Assembly (NCBI GenBank): GCA_038501625.1
Contig: JAZAYU010000005.1
Coordinates: 8,122,001 to 8,186,000 of the forward strand
From: Corbicula japonica
Lineage: Eukaryota > Mollusca > Bivalvia > Venerida > Cyrenidae
DNA length: 64,000 nt
Reading direction: 5' to 3'
Shown here: in pieces, positions 33,608 through 46,000 of the stretch
Numbering within the stretch: position 1 is the stretch's first letter
Layout: the number at the start of each line of letters is the position of its first letter
Translations under genes and position numbers: made by a program
The notes under the pieces: generated by a model
Seen by the model: the letters and a program-made list of their open reading frames with translations, nothing else
Told to the model about the DNA's origin: nothing
Database searches by the model: none

Positions 33608-35433
33608 CTGAAAATAGAAACAAAAGTAAGTGAGAGCAACAAGCAAGGACAAAAGTAACACAGGGCTTTTTTACTGCCAGGGGAAGAGGCCCATGCCCTA
33701 TAATTTTTGGGAAAATAACATCATTCTTTCTCTAAAGAATGAAAACTGCATAATTTTAAAGAAATTTTCTGAGGGGAAGGAGCCCATAAATGGCCCCTAC
33801 TTAAGAAGGAAAAGCCCTGTAACATAGCATGTTTCAATGGATGGTCTTTTAAATAGTAACCTACATGCATACAGAACTCTTTTGGCTATGTCAATCCTGC
33901 ACTATTTCCCTAGTCAAAGGACTAGATTTCTAAAATGGGATTATGGAATTTATGAACACAAACTTTGACAGAATTCTTAAGAGTAATGTTTTAGAAATTA
34001 AAAAATTATGTGATAGAAACAAAACACATTAATTTCTATGTATAATGTAGGCTGAATGGGTTTTGTAGTTTTAAGTTTAATAAACAATTGTTGACAATGG
34101 CTAATATAAGCCAGAAAACAAAACTATACCATTAGCTCACCATGGGCAGTTTGCTACCAACCTGTATTTGTCGGGGTTGTCTAGCTGCTGCTTCAAGCTG
34201 TCTGGCAACTTGCATATGTTCCCAATTCAGTTTATTCTCACACAGCTCCAATGCCGTTCTACCTTTCTTGTCCACAAGATTTATGTCAATTTCTGGGTGA
34301 CTTAGGAGAATACCCACTACAGATGGATATCCTCTCATAGCACTGAGATGAAGAGGTGTACGGTCATCATAGTTCACAACATTTGGTGAGCATCCCTCTC
34401 GGAGAAGAATTTGCACAACCTCTGGAAATCCAAACCATGCTGCAAAATGTATTGGTGTCATTCCATATGGATCATGTTTTTGAGAGTAACCACGAGCAAT
34501 CAAATCTTGAACTTTTGCCACATCACCCTTAGCTGCAAAAATGTGTACTGCATAAAGCTCTCTTTCTTCTATGGAATAGGACCCAGGATCTACTGAACTG
34601 TTCAGACTACTTTTTCTAGATGTTGTGCCAGAATCTATGTAATTATAATCTGGTGCTGGACATGGTAGGATAGGCTTTGGTCGATTTCTCGCTATAAGTC
34701 CAGTTCCAAACAGTGGATTTATCACAACCTTGTCACATTTTTCTATTTCCATCATTTTTGCAGCATAATTATTAGCTGTTATCCTGATTTCATCTGGAAA
34801 ATCAGTCATTCCTATGTAAATTGTCTGTAATGTGTTTGGTATTCGAGAGTTATTTGACAGCCCCATATTTAATGGAAGAAATGCTGGGTTATTCACACTG
34901 TACTTGACTCTGAAATCAGCTCTTGAGCGAAATAACAAATCTAAAGCACCAGGTTTGGAATGTTTTTCCTTCAGCCATGTCTCTATATGCATTACAAATG
35001 TTTTTGTTAGGGGCGGAAAACTTGCTGTTGGGGAATTTAGCAAATGAACCAGACTATCAAGTGAATAAAATCCTGGAGTTGCAGGAGATTTATCCACAAA
35101 GGAGCTGTTTAACTTATCACGTGGATTAACAGGAATACAGTAGAGCGTGAATCTTGTAAGGGACGCCCGCTGTCCTTCCTTATTCCAGGGTACAAGGAGC
35201 ACCCTCTCCCCTTTGATACCGCCATGTTCACCACCAGTCAGTGAATAGATCTGGGATAAAATCAAATCTCTCGGCTCTCGCTCTGTTGTCAGGAGAAATG
35301 ATGGTAAAACTTTTGTAGATTTACCATGTCTGTCAGGTTTGTGATCGACTAGCAAGATGTCATACAGTTTTGACTTGTAGTCTTGACCTACGACATTATG
35401 TTTAGGTCTTATTACTGCCAAAATAACTTCCAT
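32624..35433 (-). CDS. KRIT1: KRIT1 (CCM1) scaffold protein, complete, two coding exons
   Basis: Scaffold of the cerebral cavernous malformation complex; in vertebrates it binds Rap1, HEG1, ICAP1 and CCM2 and stabilises cell junctions. Exons 35433-34162 and 33607-32624 join in phase 0 through a 554-bp intron with CAG/GTTGGT and TTTTCAG signals, giving 751 residues against 736 in human. Seen: an N-terminal Nudix-like region (about 1-170) opening EVILAVIRPKHN; NPAF (182-185) and VINPLFG (239-242), the latter matching the third human NPxY/F motif; ankyrin repeats (about 289-420), e.g. GMTPIHFAAWFGFPEVVQIL; and a FERM domain (about 422-751) with FTIWICSPSLELQLKPEHKP, YGSAFFTGEL and LKLHTKQAG near the end. 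The start agrees in position with the human N-terminus. Striking oddity: two coding exons where human has about sixteen. Divergent neighbour of WDR59. Confidence 0.95.
33661..33819. mobile_element. Short TIR element in the KRIT1 intron
   Basis: CAGGGCTTTTTTACTGCC at the left and GGAAAAGCCCTG at the right are inverted partners, 159 bp apart end to end. Non-coding. CAGGG-type ends recall hAT-like MITEs, but the family is not established here. Confidence 0.6.
34162..35433 (-). CDS. KRIT1: KRIT1 exon 1: Nudix, NPxF and ankyrin regions
   Basis: A 1,272-nt exon of 424 codons ending at CGACAAATACAG before GTTGGT. The open frame continues nine codons past the donor to a stop, which is intron read-through and not part of the protein. 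Confidence 0.93.
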
Positions 35434-37031
35434 TTATTGGAACTTAAAGTGTTTGTCAAAATAATGGCTTCATTTTGGTCCAAAATAACCCAACCCGATA
35501 TGTTTTGGATGACGAAAATATCATTTCCTGTTTTTGTCCAATTTATGATTGTCGTTTAAAATTTATGATACTTTTAAATATTAGATTGTTTTCCATTATG
35601 GAAATCAAACATTTGAAAAAAGCTGACCAAACAAAGTTCTAAGATGTTCAGATCTACATCTAAGTTTTTTTACGACAAGGTAATAGCACGAAAAGGAACT
35701 TTTCTTTACGCAACGGAATAGTTGCCGTATGTTATTCGATTTATAAACATTGGTTTTTCACTTTTTTGTATAAAATATTTAATTTTAACCACCCTTTTCC
35801 ACATTTTTACCACCTTTTTTTACATTTTTCCACATTTTTGTACATTTTTGCACATTTTTGCACATTTACGGTATTTAGGGACACCGGTTGCCACCTTCAG
35901 AAGACACAGCCTCCCCACACAGTCAAGAAGAGGGAAAAAGAGAGCATGGTTTATAAAATGACCAATTTAAAAAACAGAAATCACAAATAATTAACATTAA
36001 CAAAAAATGAGAACCCGGGGAGTTTCCGCGGTCAGTGGGAAAACAAAGACCAAGAATGGCGGCCAATACGGCCCACGAGTTGCGAACAATACGTCCCAGA
36101 TTTATTGACGGTACCGTTCAGAGTCAAAGACTATACGGCTCTGCTTCGATACCATATGGCCCAGATACTGATGATACCAAAGCTGTCTAATATGGGACCG
36201 TATCTTCTTTAAATCCGGACCGCATAGTCCGCACGTCCTCAGCCGTAATGTCCATCAATCTGGGTCGTATTGGCGATTGGCCGTATTGTCCGTAATTATA
36301 AACAATTTGCCGCTTGGATTTAAAACCATGTTAACGTTCTAGGGTGCACCTAGTCTCAATAATTCGACTGCAAGCACAGACCCATTATCATACTGACTTT
36401 TACAGATGTCTGTCCTTTACGTCTCTAGCAGTTACGATCAAAACTGTGGTGGAAATCGACCCGATTTAAATTCTGTTATTTATCGATAAACTTGAGTCAG
36501 GTAAACTTTAAGCGCCGAAATCGAAATTTGTTGACATGGGTGGAGGTTTAAAGGAGTTTTGCATACAAAACTAAACCGTTATTAATAAAGGATTACATAT
36601 ATTGATTCTACTTGAATGTGGCTTTTCAGATATGTAAATTTTTTAAGAATGCATATGGTTTAAGATGCTTTTTGGAGCCGCCAATGTTGAGATTCAAATT
36701 CCGATATGCGGCATATAGAAATGGAAAAAAAATGTTCCGCATTGATTTGAATAGTAACTGGGTTGTGCGTTCTCATATGAACAAACAAGTAAAAGTTGTC
36801 TTGGAGAAATAACTCCAATCCACCCATCCACTCGACAATGTTGCATGCGAAAGCACACAAACCTATAAAACATAAGAAGCTAATAGCATCAATGTACGAA
36901 AACTGTAGTCACCGGTCTCAAAATAGACACTAGACCGGTGTAAACACAATGCTAATAGCATAGCAAAAGGGCGGATACTCTTTATTGTCAACATTTAATC
37001 CATTTCGCAATTAACTAGCCAATTCGCAAAA
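35434..37031. promoter_or_regulatory. KRIT1-WDR59 divergent intergenic region
   Basis: The start codons face away from each other across 1,598 bp, so both promoters, or one bidirectional promoter, should lie here. Visible: a T-rich 12-bp minisatellite at 35790-35875; a GC-richer part at about 36005-36290 with repeated words such as CGTATTG and TATGGCCCAGAT; and a small inverted repeat, CACCGGTCT...AGACCGGTG, at 36912-36940. No TATA box can be assigned with confidence. Confidence 0.5.
35790..35875. repeat. ~12-bp minisatellite CACATTTTTGCA
   Basis: About seven imperfect units of CACATTTTTCCA or CACATTTTTGCA type in the KRIT1-WDR59 intergenic region. Its open frames read as Phe/His-rich peptides and are artefacts. 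Confidence 0.85.
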
Positions 37032-37082
37032 ATGGCGTCCCAATGGGGCGAAGATATTTCTGCTGATTTTACAGATATTCAA
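37032..37082 (+). CDS. WDR59: WDR59 exon 1
   Basis: Seventeen codons, MASQWGEDISADFTDIQ, ending in phase 0 before GTATGC. Aligns with the short acidic N-terminus of WDR59 before the first blade. Confidence 0.85.
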
Positions 37083-40000
37083 GTATGCAATTAAATAATA
37101 AATGTCATATTTTGTTAAAAGATGCATGGATAGCGGTTGCTCGGTAGGAATGTAGTCATTTCAAGGAGCGCTTCGCTATGTTTATGTGATGGATGAAAAA
37201 GTGGCAAATCCGTTCGCCCTCTTAATATTTCGAACCGGTGAAAGTGAAACGTCCTAGAATACTTAACTGTTTAAAATTAACATGCTGTCATATGCTAATT
37301 ACTAGTTTTGCTAGTCACCATCATTTTTTATTTCCAGTTACCCACTCTCCCTTCTTGACATCTGCTGGATAAAAATTGGCTTGGACAAGGCATTGGTTCT
37401 TGGTCTTATTGGTGCACTCTGATCAGGATCTAACCAGACTTGTTTTAGATCGAATAAATCATTTCTGAACAAGATCTCACTTCATGGATTTGCAGCCTAA
37501 TACGAATCTACACTAGTCACCCATGTGATATAAGATAATTACTTGCAGTAAACGGTGAACCCTCAACTTCATATATACATATTTGGAATGGGCAAACATT
37601 GTAGATCCAGATCAGCCAGCACATCCATACCATCTGATCAGGAACTACTCTTTTTGATGCATTCTGAACAAGAAGCAAACTTTAAATCCAGATCTGACTG
37701 CATGGATATGCAATCTTATCGGAATCTACACTCGTCACCCATGTGTTATCTCACGAAGTAAAGGGTTAAAAATGAATTTTCTTACCTTCAGGCTGGAGCT
37801 ATGGCAGTGGATTGTTTAGGGAAATGGGCACTACTAGCAGGGTAAGCAAATCACATTTTTACCAATTAAAATATGAAGCTGTTAAAAATTGCTGGTTCAA
37901 GGAGAGAGCTGATGTAATTTAATTGTAATCAGTATTGCACTTTTAATCAGTTGTAATTTAAAAATGTGATCTAATGGATACTTGTTTCACTGAATACTTT
38001 AACTGAATTTCTTACAAGTGGTAAACAAAGGTGTAGAAAGGGCTGGGTTTTTTTAAAATCACCCACTAATTTCAGCGTTGTTGCTTGATTAAGCTACTTT
38101 TTCAGAATCAATGAAAATTAAATTTATAGTTGGAAGAAAAGTTTGTGTGATAATTTTCAAGTATCTATGAAAATTAAATTATTTGTTAGAAAAGTTTGTG
38201 TGATTGTTGAAAACCAAGTTTATCTTAAAGTTGTTCAAGTTAATGTTTCCCAACATACCAAATAAAATATGACTTTAACTTTGCCTTTCATGCAATTACA
38301 AGGGGATTTGTCCCATTTAGAACAAATATGTTGGATGATCCCCACACCCTGGCCTTATTTAGAGGTCAGCGTGCTACTTTTTTGCTGAACTCTTTGTTTT
38401 CTGCAATTATGTACAAATCTCAGTACATAGGCTGTGATACGCAATAATTTCTTGTATGTGCTGTATCTGCTAATATCTATCACGTACTTGATATTATTGC
38501 GTATCAAAGCCTATGTTCTGAGATTCGTACATAATTGCAGAAAACAAAGAGTTCAGCGAAAAAGTAGCAGCCTGACCGTAAATGAAATACAGAACGCAGA
38601 GAAAACATGGCTGAAACATTGCCAACAGACGTCGTTTTCCAAAGAAATTAATAGTTTAAACGCAGTGAGTAACAGGAGGTTACCATTGGTTAAACAACTT
38701 AAGCTGTTCGTCGGCAATGATGGATTTCTGCGGTGTGGTGGAAGAATCAACAATGCCCCATTGAGTGACCATACAAAATACCCAATTCTCTTACCAGCTA
38801 AACACCCCTTGACCAGACTTGTCGTGCTTGAAAACCACTGTAAACTATTCCATTCCGGCATAAGTTCGGTTATAACATATTTAAGACAGAGATTCTGGAT
38901 ACCAACCATTCGGCAGTATGTCAAAACCATGTTACGGAAGTGTGTATGCTGCAGGAAAGTTAATGGAAGACCATACAGTGCCCCAGACCCTCCACCTCTC
39001 ATGAAGTATAGAGTGTCCGATTCCCCACCATTTTCAGTGACAGGTGTCGAATTTACTGGTGCTCTACATGTCAAAACCAATAGCGGATGTGACGCAAAGG
39101 TCTATGTGTGCTTGTTCACTTGTGCTAGTACTCGTGCTGTACATTTAGAACTAGTTCCCGATTTGTCTGCAGATTCGTTTGTTCAAGCATTCCGAAGATT
39201 TGTTAGCCGGAAGTCACTACCGCATCTCATGGTATCGGATAACGCAACCACATTTACAGCAACTGCCAGTCAACTTAAACAACTCTCAGAATCTGATTAT
39301 ATCAACAATGAGCTCACAAACAGAGGTACGAAATGGGAATTCATTTCCAAGAAAGCACCGTGGTTTGGAGGATTTTGGGAACGGCTTGTAGCACCATGGT
39401 TTGGAGGATTTTGGGAACGGCTTGTAGGGCTGACGAAAACGTCACTGAAGAAGGTTTTAGGACGTGCCTGCGTTACCTTGGATATGCTTCGTACAATCGT
39501 AACAGAAGTAGAAGCAATTCTCAATGACAGACCTCTTACATATGTTGATTCTGAGTTCGAGTCCCCGGAAGCATTAACACCAGCACACTTGCTATACGGG
39601 AGAAGAGTTAAGACACTTCCCTATCATGATGTCACAGAAGAGGGACCAGAAATTTTGTGTGAGACCGACACCAGCATTCGTAAACGTGCCACTTATCAGC
39701 AAACAAAAATTGATCACTTCCGGCAACGTTGGAGAAAGGAGTATCTAACTGCTCTCAGGGAGCACCACACCGTCAGCGGACACAACAACCAGGATGTCGC
39801 GATTGGTGATGTGGTACAGATCCATGACGAAACACCGCGAGCGCAATGGAAGTTAGCCATTGTTGAGGCCCTCATCAAAGGAAACGATTGACTCATACGT
39901 TCCGCAAAGATTCGAACTGCAACTGGTGTTACAAATAGACCTATCACAAAACTTTATCCACTGGAGATTAGTTCGGACAAATAAGAGCTTTATTTTTACT

Positions 40001-43000
40001 GAGACAGAATAATAACTAACATTTGAGTGTAAATATCGCGATACTTAAGTTAAACGAGATTTATTTAGAACCTCAGTGATTCAATTCAGTTTTCATAGAA
40101 AGTGACTCTTAATAGATTTGTTCACTCTTAATTAATATAAGATAATAAAAGACTGATATCTCTCAAATGATTATCTATCGTTCATTTTACAGTTCCAAGT
40201 GATATTTTGCATGTGTATTTGTATATATGTGTTAATTATTTGTATGTTTTTACTTTTCGAGGCCCCCAGAATGTTGGAAATTATATGTGATAACGCGCCG
40301 TTGTGTGTGACGTTCACTGGCGCCGTGGCGTCGGACGTCACTTCTGCCCAGAGTGCATAACGTTGCAAACATTAAAGGTCGAACCTGGTACCGCTTTGTG
40401 TTTTCTTATATACCCGAAGAGTTTATTCCCCACAATGTTGGATGATCCCCACACCCTCGCCTTATTTAGAGCTATACCCTTCTACTTCAAAACATGTTTA
40501 AACCCTGGGTATAGTCTTAATTAAAAACATCAGCATAAAAAAAAAAAATTCACTGAAACAATGATCTTTTCCTTCTATATTAAAAAAATCTCACAAGGTG
40601 TTTTGTCAATACCAATGATAACTGATGGGAAATTAAGTAAAGGGACAAAAGTATTTCCAGCAAGACAGTGAAATTAAATCTTTAAGAGATTAAATGGAAA
40701 ACAATTAAAATACATGTATTAGGTAATGTATTCCAGTTACTGGAAAATTGGGTAACTAGTTAACCTGTACAGATATGTCAACAAAAACCTTGTATATTTT
40801 ACTTAAAATAGGCCTACAAAAACATACCATATTAGTTGAGGAAAGCACATTTATAATACTTAGAATTAGCTGTGCATCAGTCGACAGTATCAGTAAGTCA
40901 AAGATGGAAACTTTATTTCAGACGTAGAAATCTAGCCCTGATTGATTTAGAAGATCCTACCGAGAAAGTTCACCGATTAACGAGACAGAGTAAATATGAC
41001 ATTCCCTGTGTACAGTGGAATCCCCACGCTTCACACGCACAACTGTTTGCTACTGCCGTAAGTCATTTTCTTGGGTGTCATTTTATTTTGGGCACACTTA
41101 ATCTTAACATGTTTAGTGCTAAGGCAAGTGCCTGAAATTCAACCCTAGTGAAATTGAATCAGTAACAGTGTGTCTTTGTAAAATAATTCAGATAAAATCT
41201 TTGTAAAATAATACAGATATTAAGTTTCAAAACTGATCTGAGTTTTATTATCTTAGTCCCTGACTATTGCAACTGGCTTCAATATGGAAAGCAAGCATTT
41301 CTTATAAACTGTCGCTGCCTACACTCTCAGTGGGGCCCGTAATTGTCTTGGATAGAAATGATCAATAGGTTACAGTACAAGATGCCTGAATCATTATGTT
41401 TCTGTTTTGAATATTATCTAAATAAAATAGAAATGCAACTGTAAAATACATGTCTACTATTCTGTATAAGGTAGATGAGTTCTGTACTGAGCATTTGTTC
41501 CCAGTTAGTTTTACGTTTAAATGTTAAGTTCGGTAATGACATCTGTACTCTCAAAGATGTTTTTATGTCCATATTTCAGTGCACACAGAGGCTGGACCTG
41601 TACTCCTGGGAAGATTGTTCCAGTCGCAATGTGTGCAGTATGAAAGCTCATACCAGGAATATCTGGTGAGTAGCAAAGCACATAACAGTTAACCCTTTAC
41701 TCCTTATATTTATATTTACTGCAAATTTTGATTTTAACTACCTTATGACACGGCGAGCAACCTCATTCAACATTGTTGCACTGCAACACTTGACAAGACG
41801 CTGACCACGTTTCATGTCATACGACAACTGTTATAACTGCCACTCCAATCAAAGACGTTGCAATCTACTTCCGAGTAAGATTTTGCTGCCAATCAACCTT
41901 TGTCGCCGTGGGTTCATTCTCGTTTTCTAAATATGTTAACTGAATTAATAACAAAAGATGTGGCTTAAAGAAAAAAAGCAACCTAGAGGCATGATTAACA
42001 GGGTTCGTACAAACTGGAAAAATCATGGAAAATGAGATTTTTCTGGAAAAATCATGGAATTTTGATTTTAGGGAAAATGTCATGGAAAAATCATGGAAAC
42101 TAAGAAAACATCATGCAAAAAAATTTAAGTTACAAGCCAAAATCTAACTGAAATTGAAATTTGTAGTATATACAGGTTTTATCACATGTGCAAACAGTGT
42201 AGATCTAGATTAGCTGGCACATCTGTTGTTTTATTTGATAACATTGAGTTTTCAGCTACCAGAGAGTTGTTAAGACACACACTAAATAATAACCACGTCC
42301 AGTGACAACATCAACTGGTGAAAAATATTGTTGACAAAGCCGAGGTCATTATCATTCTTCCAGAGTTAAAAGTAGGCACTGTTGCCCTGTCCGCTCTGTG
42401 ATATTAATTGCTTAAACAAAGTAATTATGTTCGGAATACTTACAGACCGATTCAAAGACCAAATAACTGCAAAAAAACTTTATGCCACCAAAAATAACAC
42501 AGAATATAACTTTGCTTGGTGATCATTATTGCAAAATCTTACAGAGAAGTGTGAGCATTTAACAGACATTTAGGGCTGGTTTTTAGATTTTTTTAGCCAT
42601 GTGCCCTAACATTTCCTGTGTCACATTCAGTATAGCTCAACATTTTGTAGTGGAAGTATTAATTTGAGGTATAATAATTCGTCTGATACTTTGGTATCAT
42701 TATATTTTGTGTGGATTTAATTTTCACACGTTTAGCACTACAAAAATGTGCAAAATCAAATACAGGTTTTCTTTTCTTGTGTGTGTAATACAACTGCGAA
42801 AATTGATGCCCACGTAAAATTGTTATTTGCTGCATCTGCCAGAAAATTTGTTCATGTTGAATTAAGTGATACTACATGTACTTTACTGTTGATAAAACAT
42901 AAACAGATGAGTTTATGTGTATTTTCAGTGATTTGGACTGGTCACCGTTTGATGTGAACGTGATAGCCTCCTGCTCGACAGATACATTTACCATGTTATG

Positions 43001-46000
43001 GGATGTAAGAGATGCCAAGAAACCAATGTTCTCATTTCAGAGTGTCTGTAAGTAATAAGTATTACTGTCGTTTACACATATTATTATTTACAACTAATAA
43101 ACCATTAAGACTTCTCAAATTCATTTCTGATTAATTTTGTAATATGTGATTTATGCCTCATGAATTTGCCCGTGTAAAATTCTATAACAATGTTTATCTT
43201 TTTACTCCAAAGATACGACTTTATGGCAGTAGCATACAGTGTAAATCCAGATAAGCTGGCACAAGTACAAATCTATATTTGCTGGAGGTTTTGGATTTGT
43301 GGATTAATGTTTCCACAAATTCCTCAAAAATTTGGTACCCTATGATTATTAAAGAAATATAAGGTAATTAAAATATTCAATAACAAACAGTGTTGCTGGG
43401 CTTTACTAGTTGGTTGCTTATTACAGGTGGAGTGACCCAGGTTAAGTGGAACAAGGTTACAAACAATCTGTTTGCAACAGCTCATGAAGGTGATGTCAGG
43501 ATTTGGGATCCAAGGGTAGGTAACTCTCTCTAAATAATAGTGAATTCAGTCAGCAAACATTTTTAGGTGAAATCTTCATTCAGCAAGCAGTTTTAGGTGA
43601 AATATGATGAAATTAACTTTGTGTTGAGTATGTCATGATGTTTGTTCTACAGAATTTTGCAGTTGTGTAAGATTATTTGTGACCAAGTAGCAGCACAGAT
43701 GTGTTAGCTGATTTAAATCTACATTGGCTTCCCATGTGAAAAATTTGTATTCCTGGAGTAAGGAGTTGAAAGTCCTATTATAACCTATTATAACCTGGAG
43801 ACCTTATAAGTGTAATTGAACAGTCTTAGAATTAACCAGCAACAAGGTCTCCAGAATGTTTTGTAACCTATGATCAGGATAATAAAAGTGACATTGGAAA
43901 CCAGTCCCTTAACTCTAGCCTTTGATTGGTCCATTCAGAGAATGGTCTCAATTTCAACCCTTCAGATGACTGAAGTTTGAGACTGGTCTCCTGTCTCATC
44001 TTCGTGATATTGGGGCTTATCAAGAGACATAAAAACTTTATATAGAAAAAGAATAAATTAAAAAAAAAGAGCAACAAACACTAAAATTCCAAGACTGCTG
44101 TGTAAATTGCTTCAAATTACTGATTTATCAGTAAAAGACTGAGTTTTCCGAGTGCTTATGCCTTACATTGTTTGGTAATGTTTATTTTCATATTTGTGTT
44201 GCAGAAAGGGAATACACCTATAGTGTATCTAACAGCACACCTTGCCAAGATCCATGGTCTAGACTGGAGTCCAACAAATGAATTTGTGTTTGCCACAGCT
44301 AGTCAAGATTGCTCAGTCAAGGTAATTACATTGCAAAGTGAAGGCTTAATTTTTTGCAAGTAATTCTGAAAGAATCAGAATTTGATGTCTGTTTGAACCC
44401 AAGGCATGCAAGTTATTCAGTGAAAAAAAAGGACAAAAAGCCTATCCCATCTGTTGTATATTCTTCAAAAAAACATGCAGTCATATAGGCAAATGGTGTC
44501 AAATATTCTTTGCTCTAATAATTGCTCATCTTTGAAATGTTTACATATAAAAACTTGTCCTAGATGCAAAAACTTGATGCATAGCTTTTAAAATAATGCA
44601 CTAATTATCCTGTATTAAGGGAGATCACTGAGTCAAGAGTGTCGCAAACTCTTTGTAGCGGTTATTTCCCCTTCTTGTTAATGCATTATTTTTATATCGT
44701 ACACCAAATTGAAAGTAGACTAAATTTTGCAGATTTTATATCTTAATCATTCATACAGATCACAATTCACAGAACTGAATTATTTCTTAACCTGGTGAAT
44801 ATGTTTTTAGACTATTTTGTTACGATTGCAGATTGTGTTTAGGACGTGTTAATGTTTCATTTGAATGAGCTAATAAACGTTTCTGTTTAGGGGCTGAATT
44901 TTCCATTTCAACAATATGACACTAAAACTAAAAATGTTGGAACCTGTCTAGGAAAACTTTTACTAGCATATGATAAACAAGTTTATTAAAATACTTATAA
45001 AAAGGAGATGAATTTTAGACCTCAATTTTATATTGTAATTTACAGGCAAAACTGTAAACTCGTTGGCATTTAAGTTCCAAATTAGGGTTTTGAAACAAAA
45101 AGAAAAACAAATATTTCACTATGTATAATTGTAAATATCTAAATGTTGATTAATGATTTACAGTTTTGGGATTATTCTAATCCAAGACAAGACCAAGGAA
45201 TGCTCAAGTCAGGATCTCCAGTGTGGAGGGCTAGATATACAGTAAGTTGTGAATATAAGGTTCAAGATTTGTATTTTAATGTTTTTGTTAAGGTAATAGA
45301 CAACAATGTATACCAATTTGCCAATGACCTGGTTTTTCATTGTATTTCTTATTATTTTCAGCACTTAAGGTATTGAACCCCTTGTAGATTGAAGTAAAAA
45401 TTAACTTATTGTCTGTTGTTTACAAGTTGATAATTATTCCATATTGTAGCCTTTTGGGGATGGTTTAGTGAGTGTGGTGATGTCCACTTTGAGACGTGGA
45501 GATAACAGCATCTTTCTGTGGAACAACTCCAACCTGGATCAGCCCATTCATCAGTTTATGGGGCACAATGACAGTGTGCTGGAATTCCAGTGGAGGAAAA
45601 AAGAAGAATGTAGGGAAATGGTTTTGTTCTTCTGTGGTTTTGTTCTTTTGTAGACAAATAATATGCAAGACTACCTTAAATCCAACTTGCAGAATAACCA
45701 AGAAATGTAACCGCTCTACAGAAATCAGAATGAAAAACTAAGAACAGAAATAAAACAAAATATATGTAAAAATTCTTGAACGCCATTGATACATCTATAC
45801 ATCTATTATTACATGGACAACCAGTGTATATCCAAATGAGCCAGCACTATTGTGCCATCTTATATGGATCTACACTGTTGACTTTATGGTCAGAAATTAC
45901 CAATATGATCTAAAGGCAAACAGTGAAGATCCAGAAAAGGTTTAGTATTAACGATATCATCATGAAGGCCTTTGATTGTTGGTTTGCTACAGGGACATTT

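Larger units (their letters stand above)
38328..40472 (+). mobile_element. Decayed BEL/Pao LTR retrotransposon in WDR59 intron 2
   Basis: Only the 3' part of a BEL/Pao element remains: an integrase region (38566-39984), a 3' untranslated part, a purine/C-rich tract at about 40258-40268, and a likely 3' LTR from TGTTGGAAATTATATG (40272) to ATTCCCCACA (40434) or slightly beyond. Gag, protease, reverse transcriptase and RNase H are absent. A 37-bp sequence with ATGTTGGATGATCCCCACAC stands at 38328-38365 and again at 40435-40472, either a remnant of the 5' LTR end or a duplicated flank. On the 5' side the element begins with an inverted repeat. It lies in an intron in the same orientation as WDR59. 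Confidence 0.85.

Noticed and set aside
33608..33661. Hydrophobic N-terminus (MLLLSLLVALTYFCF) of the open frame over the KRIT1 FERM domain, like a signal peptide
   Set aside because: It is intron sequence read through to the next upstream methionine; the TTTTCAG acceptor at 33608 and the in-frame join with the ankyrin exon explain the real protein.
34411..35129. Several plus-strand open frames of 61-71 residues
   Set aside because: They are antisense shadows of KRIT1 exon 1.
38328..38365. Segment before the BEL/Pao element considered as a WDR59 exon
   Set aside because: WDR59 exon 2 (phase 2) joins exon 3 directly in frame with the expected conserved residues, leaving no room for another exon.
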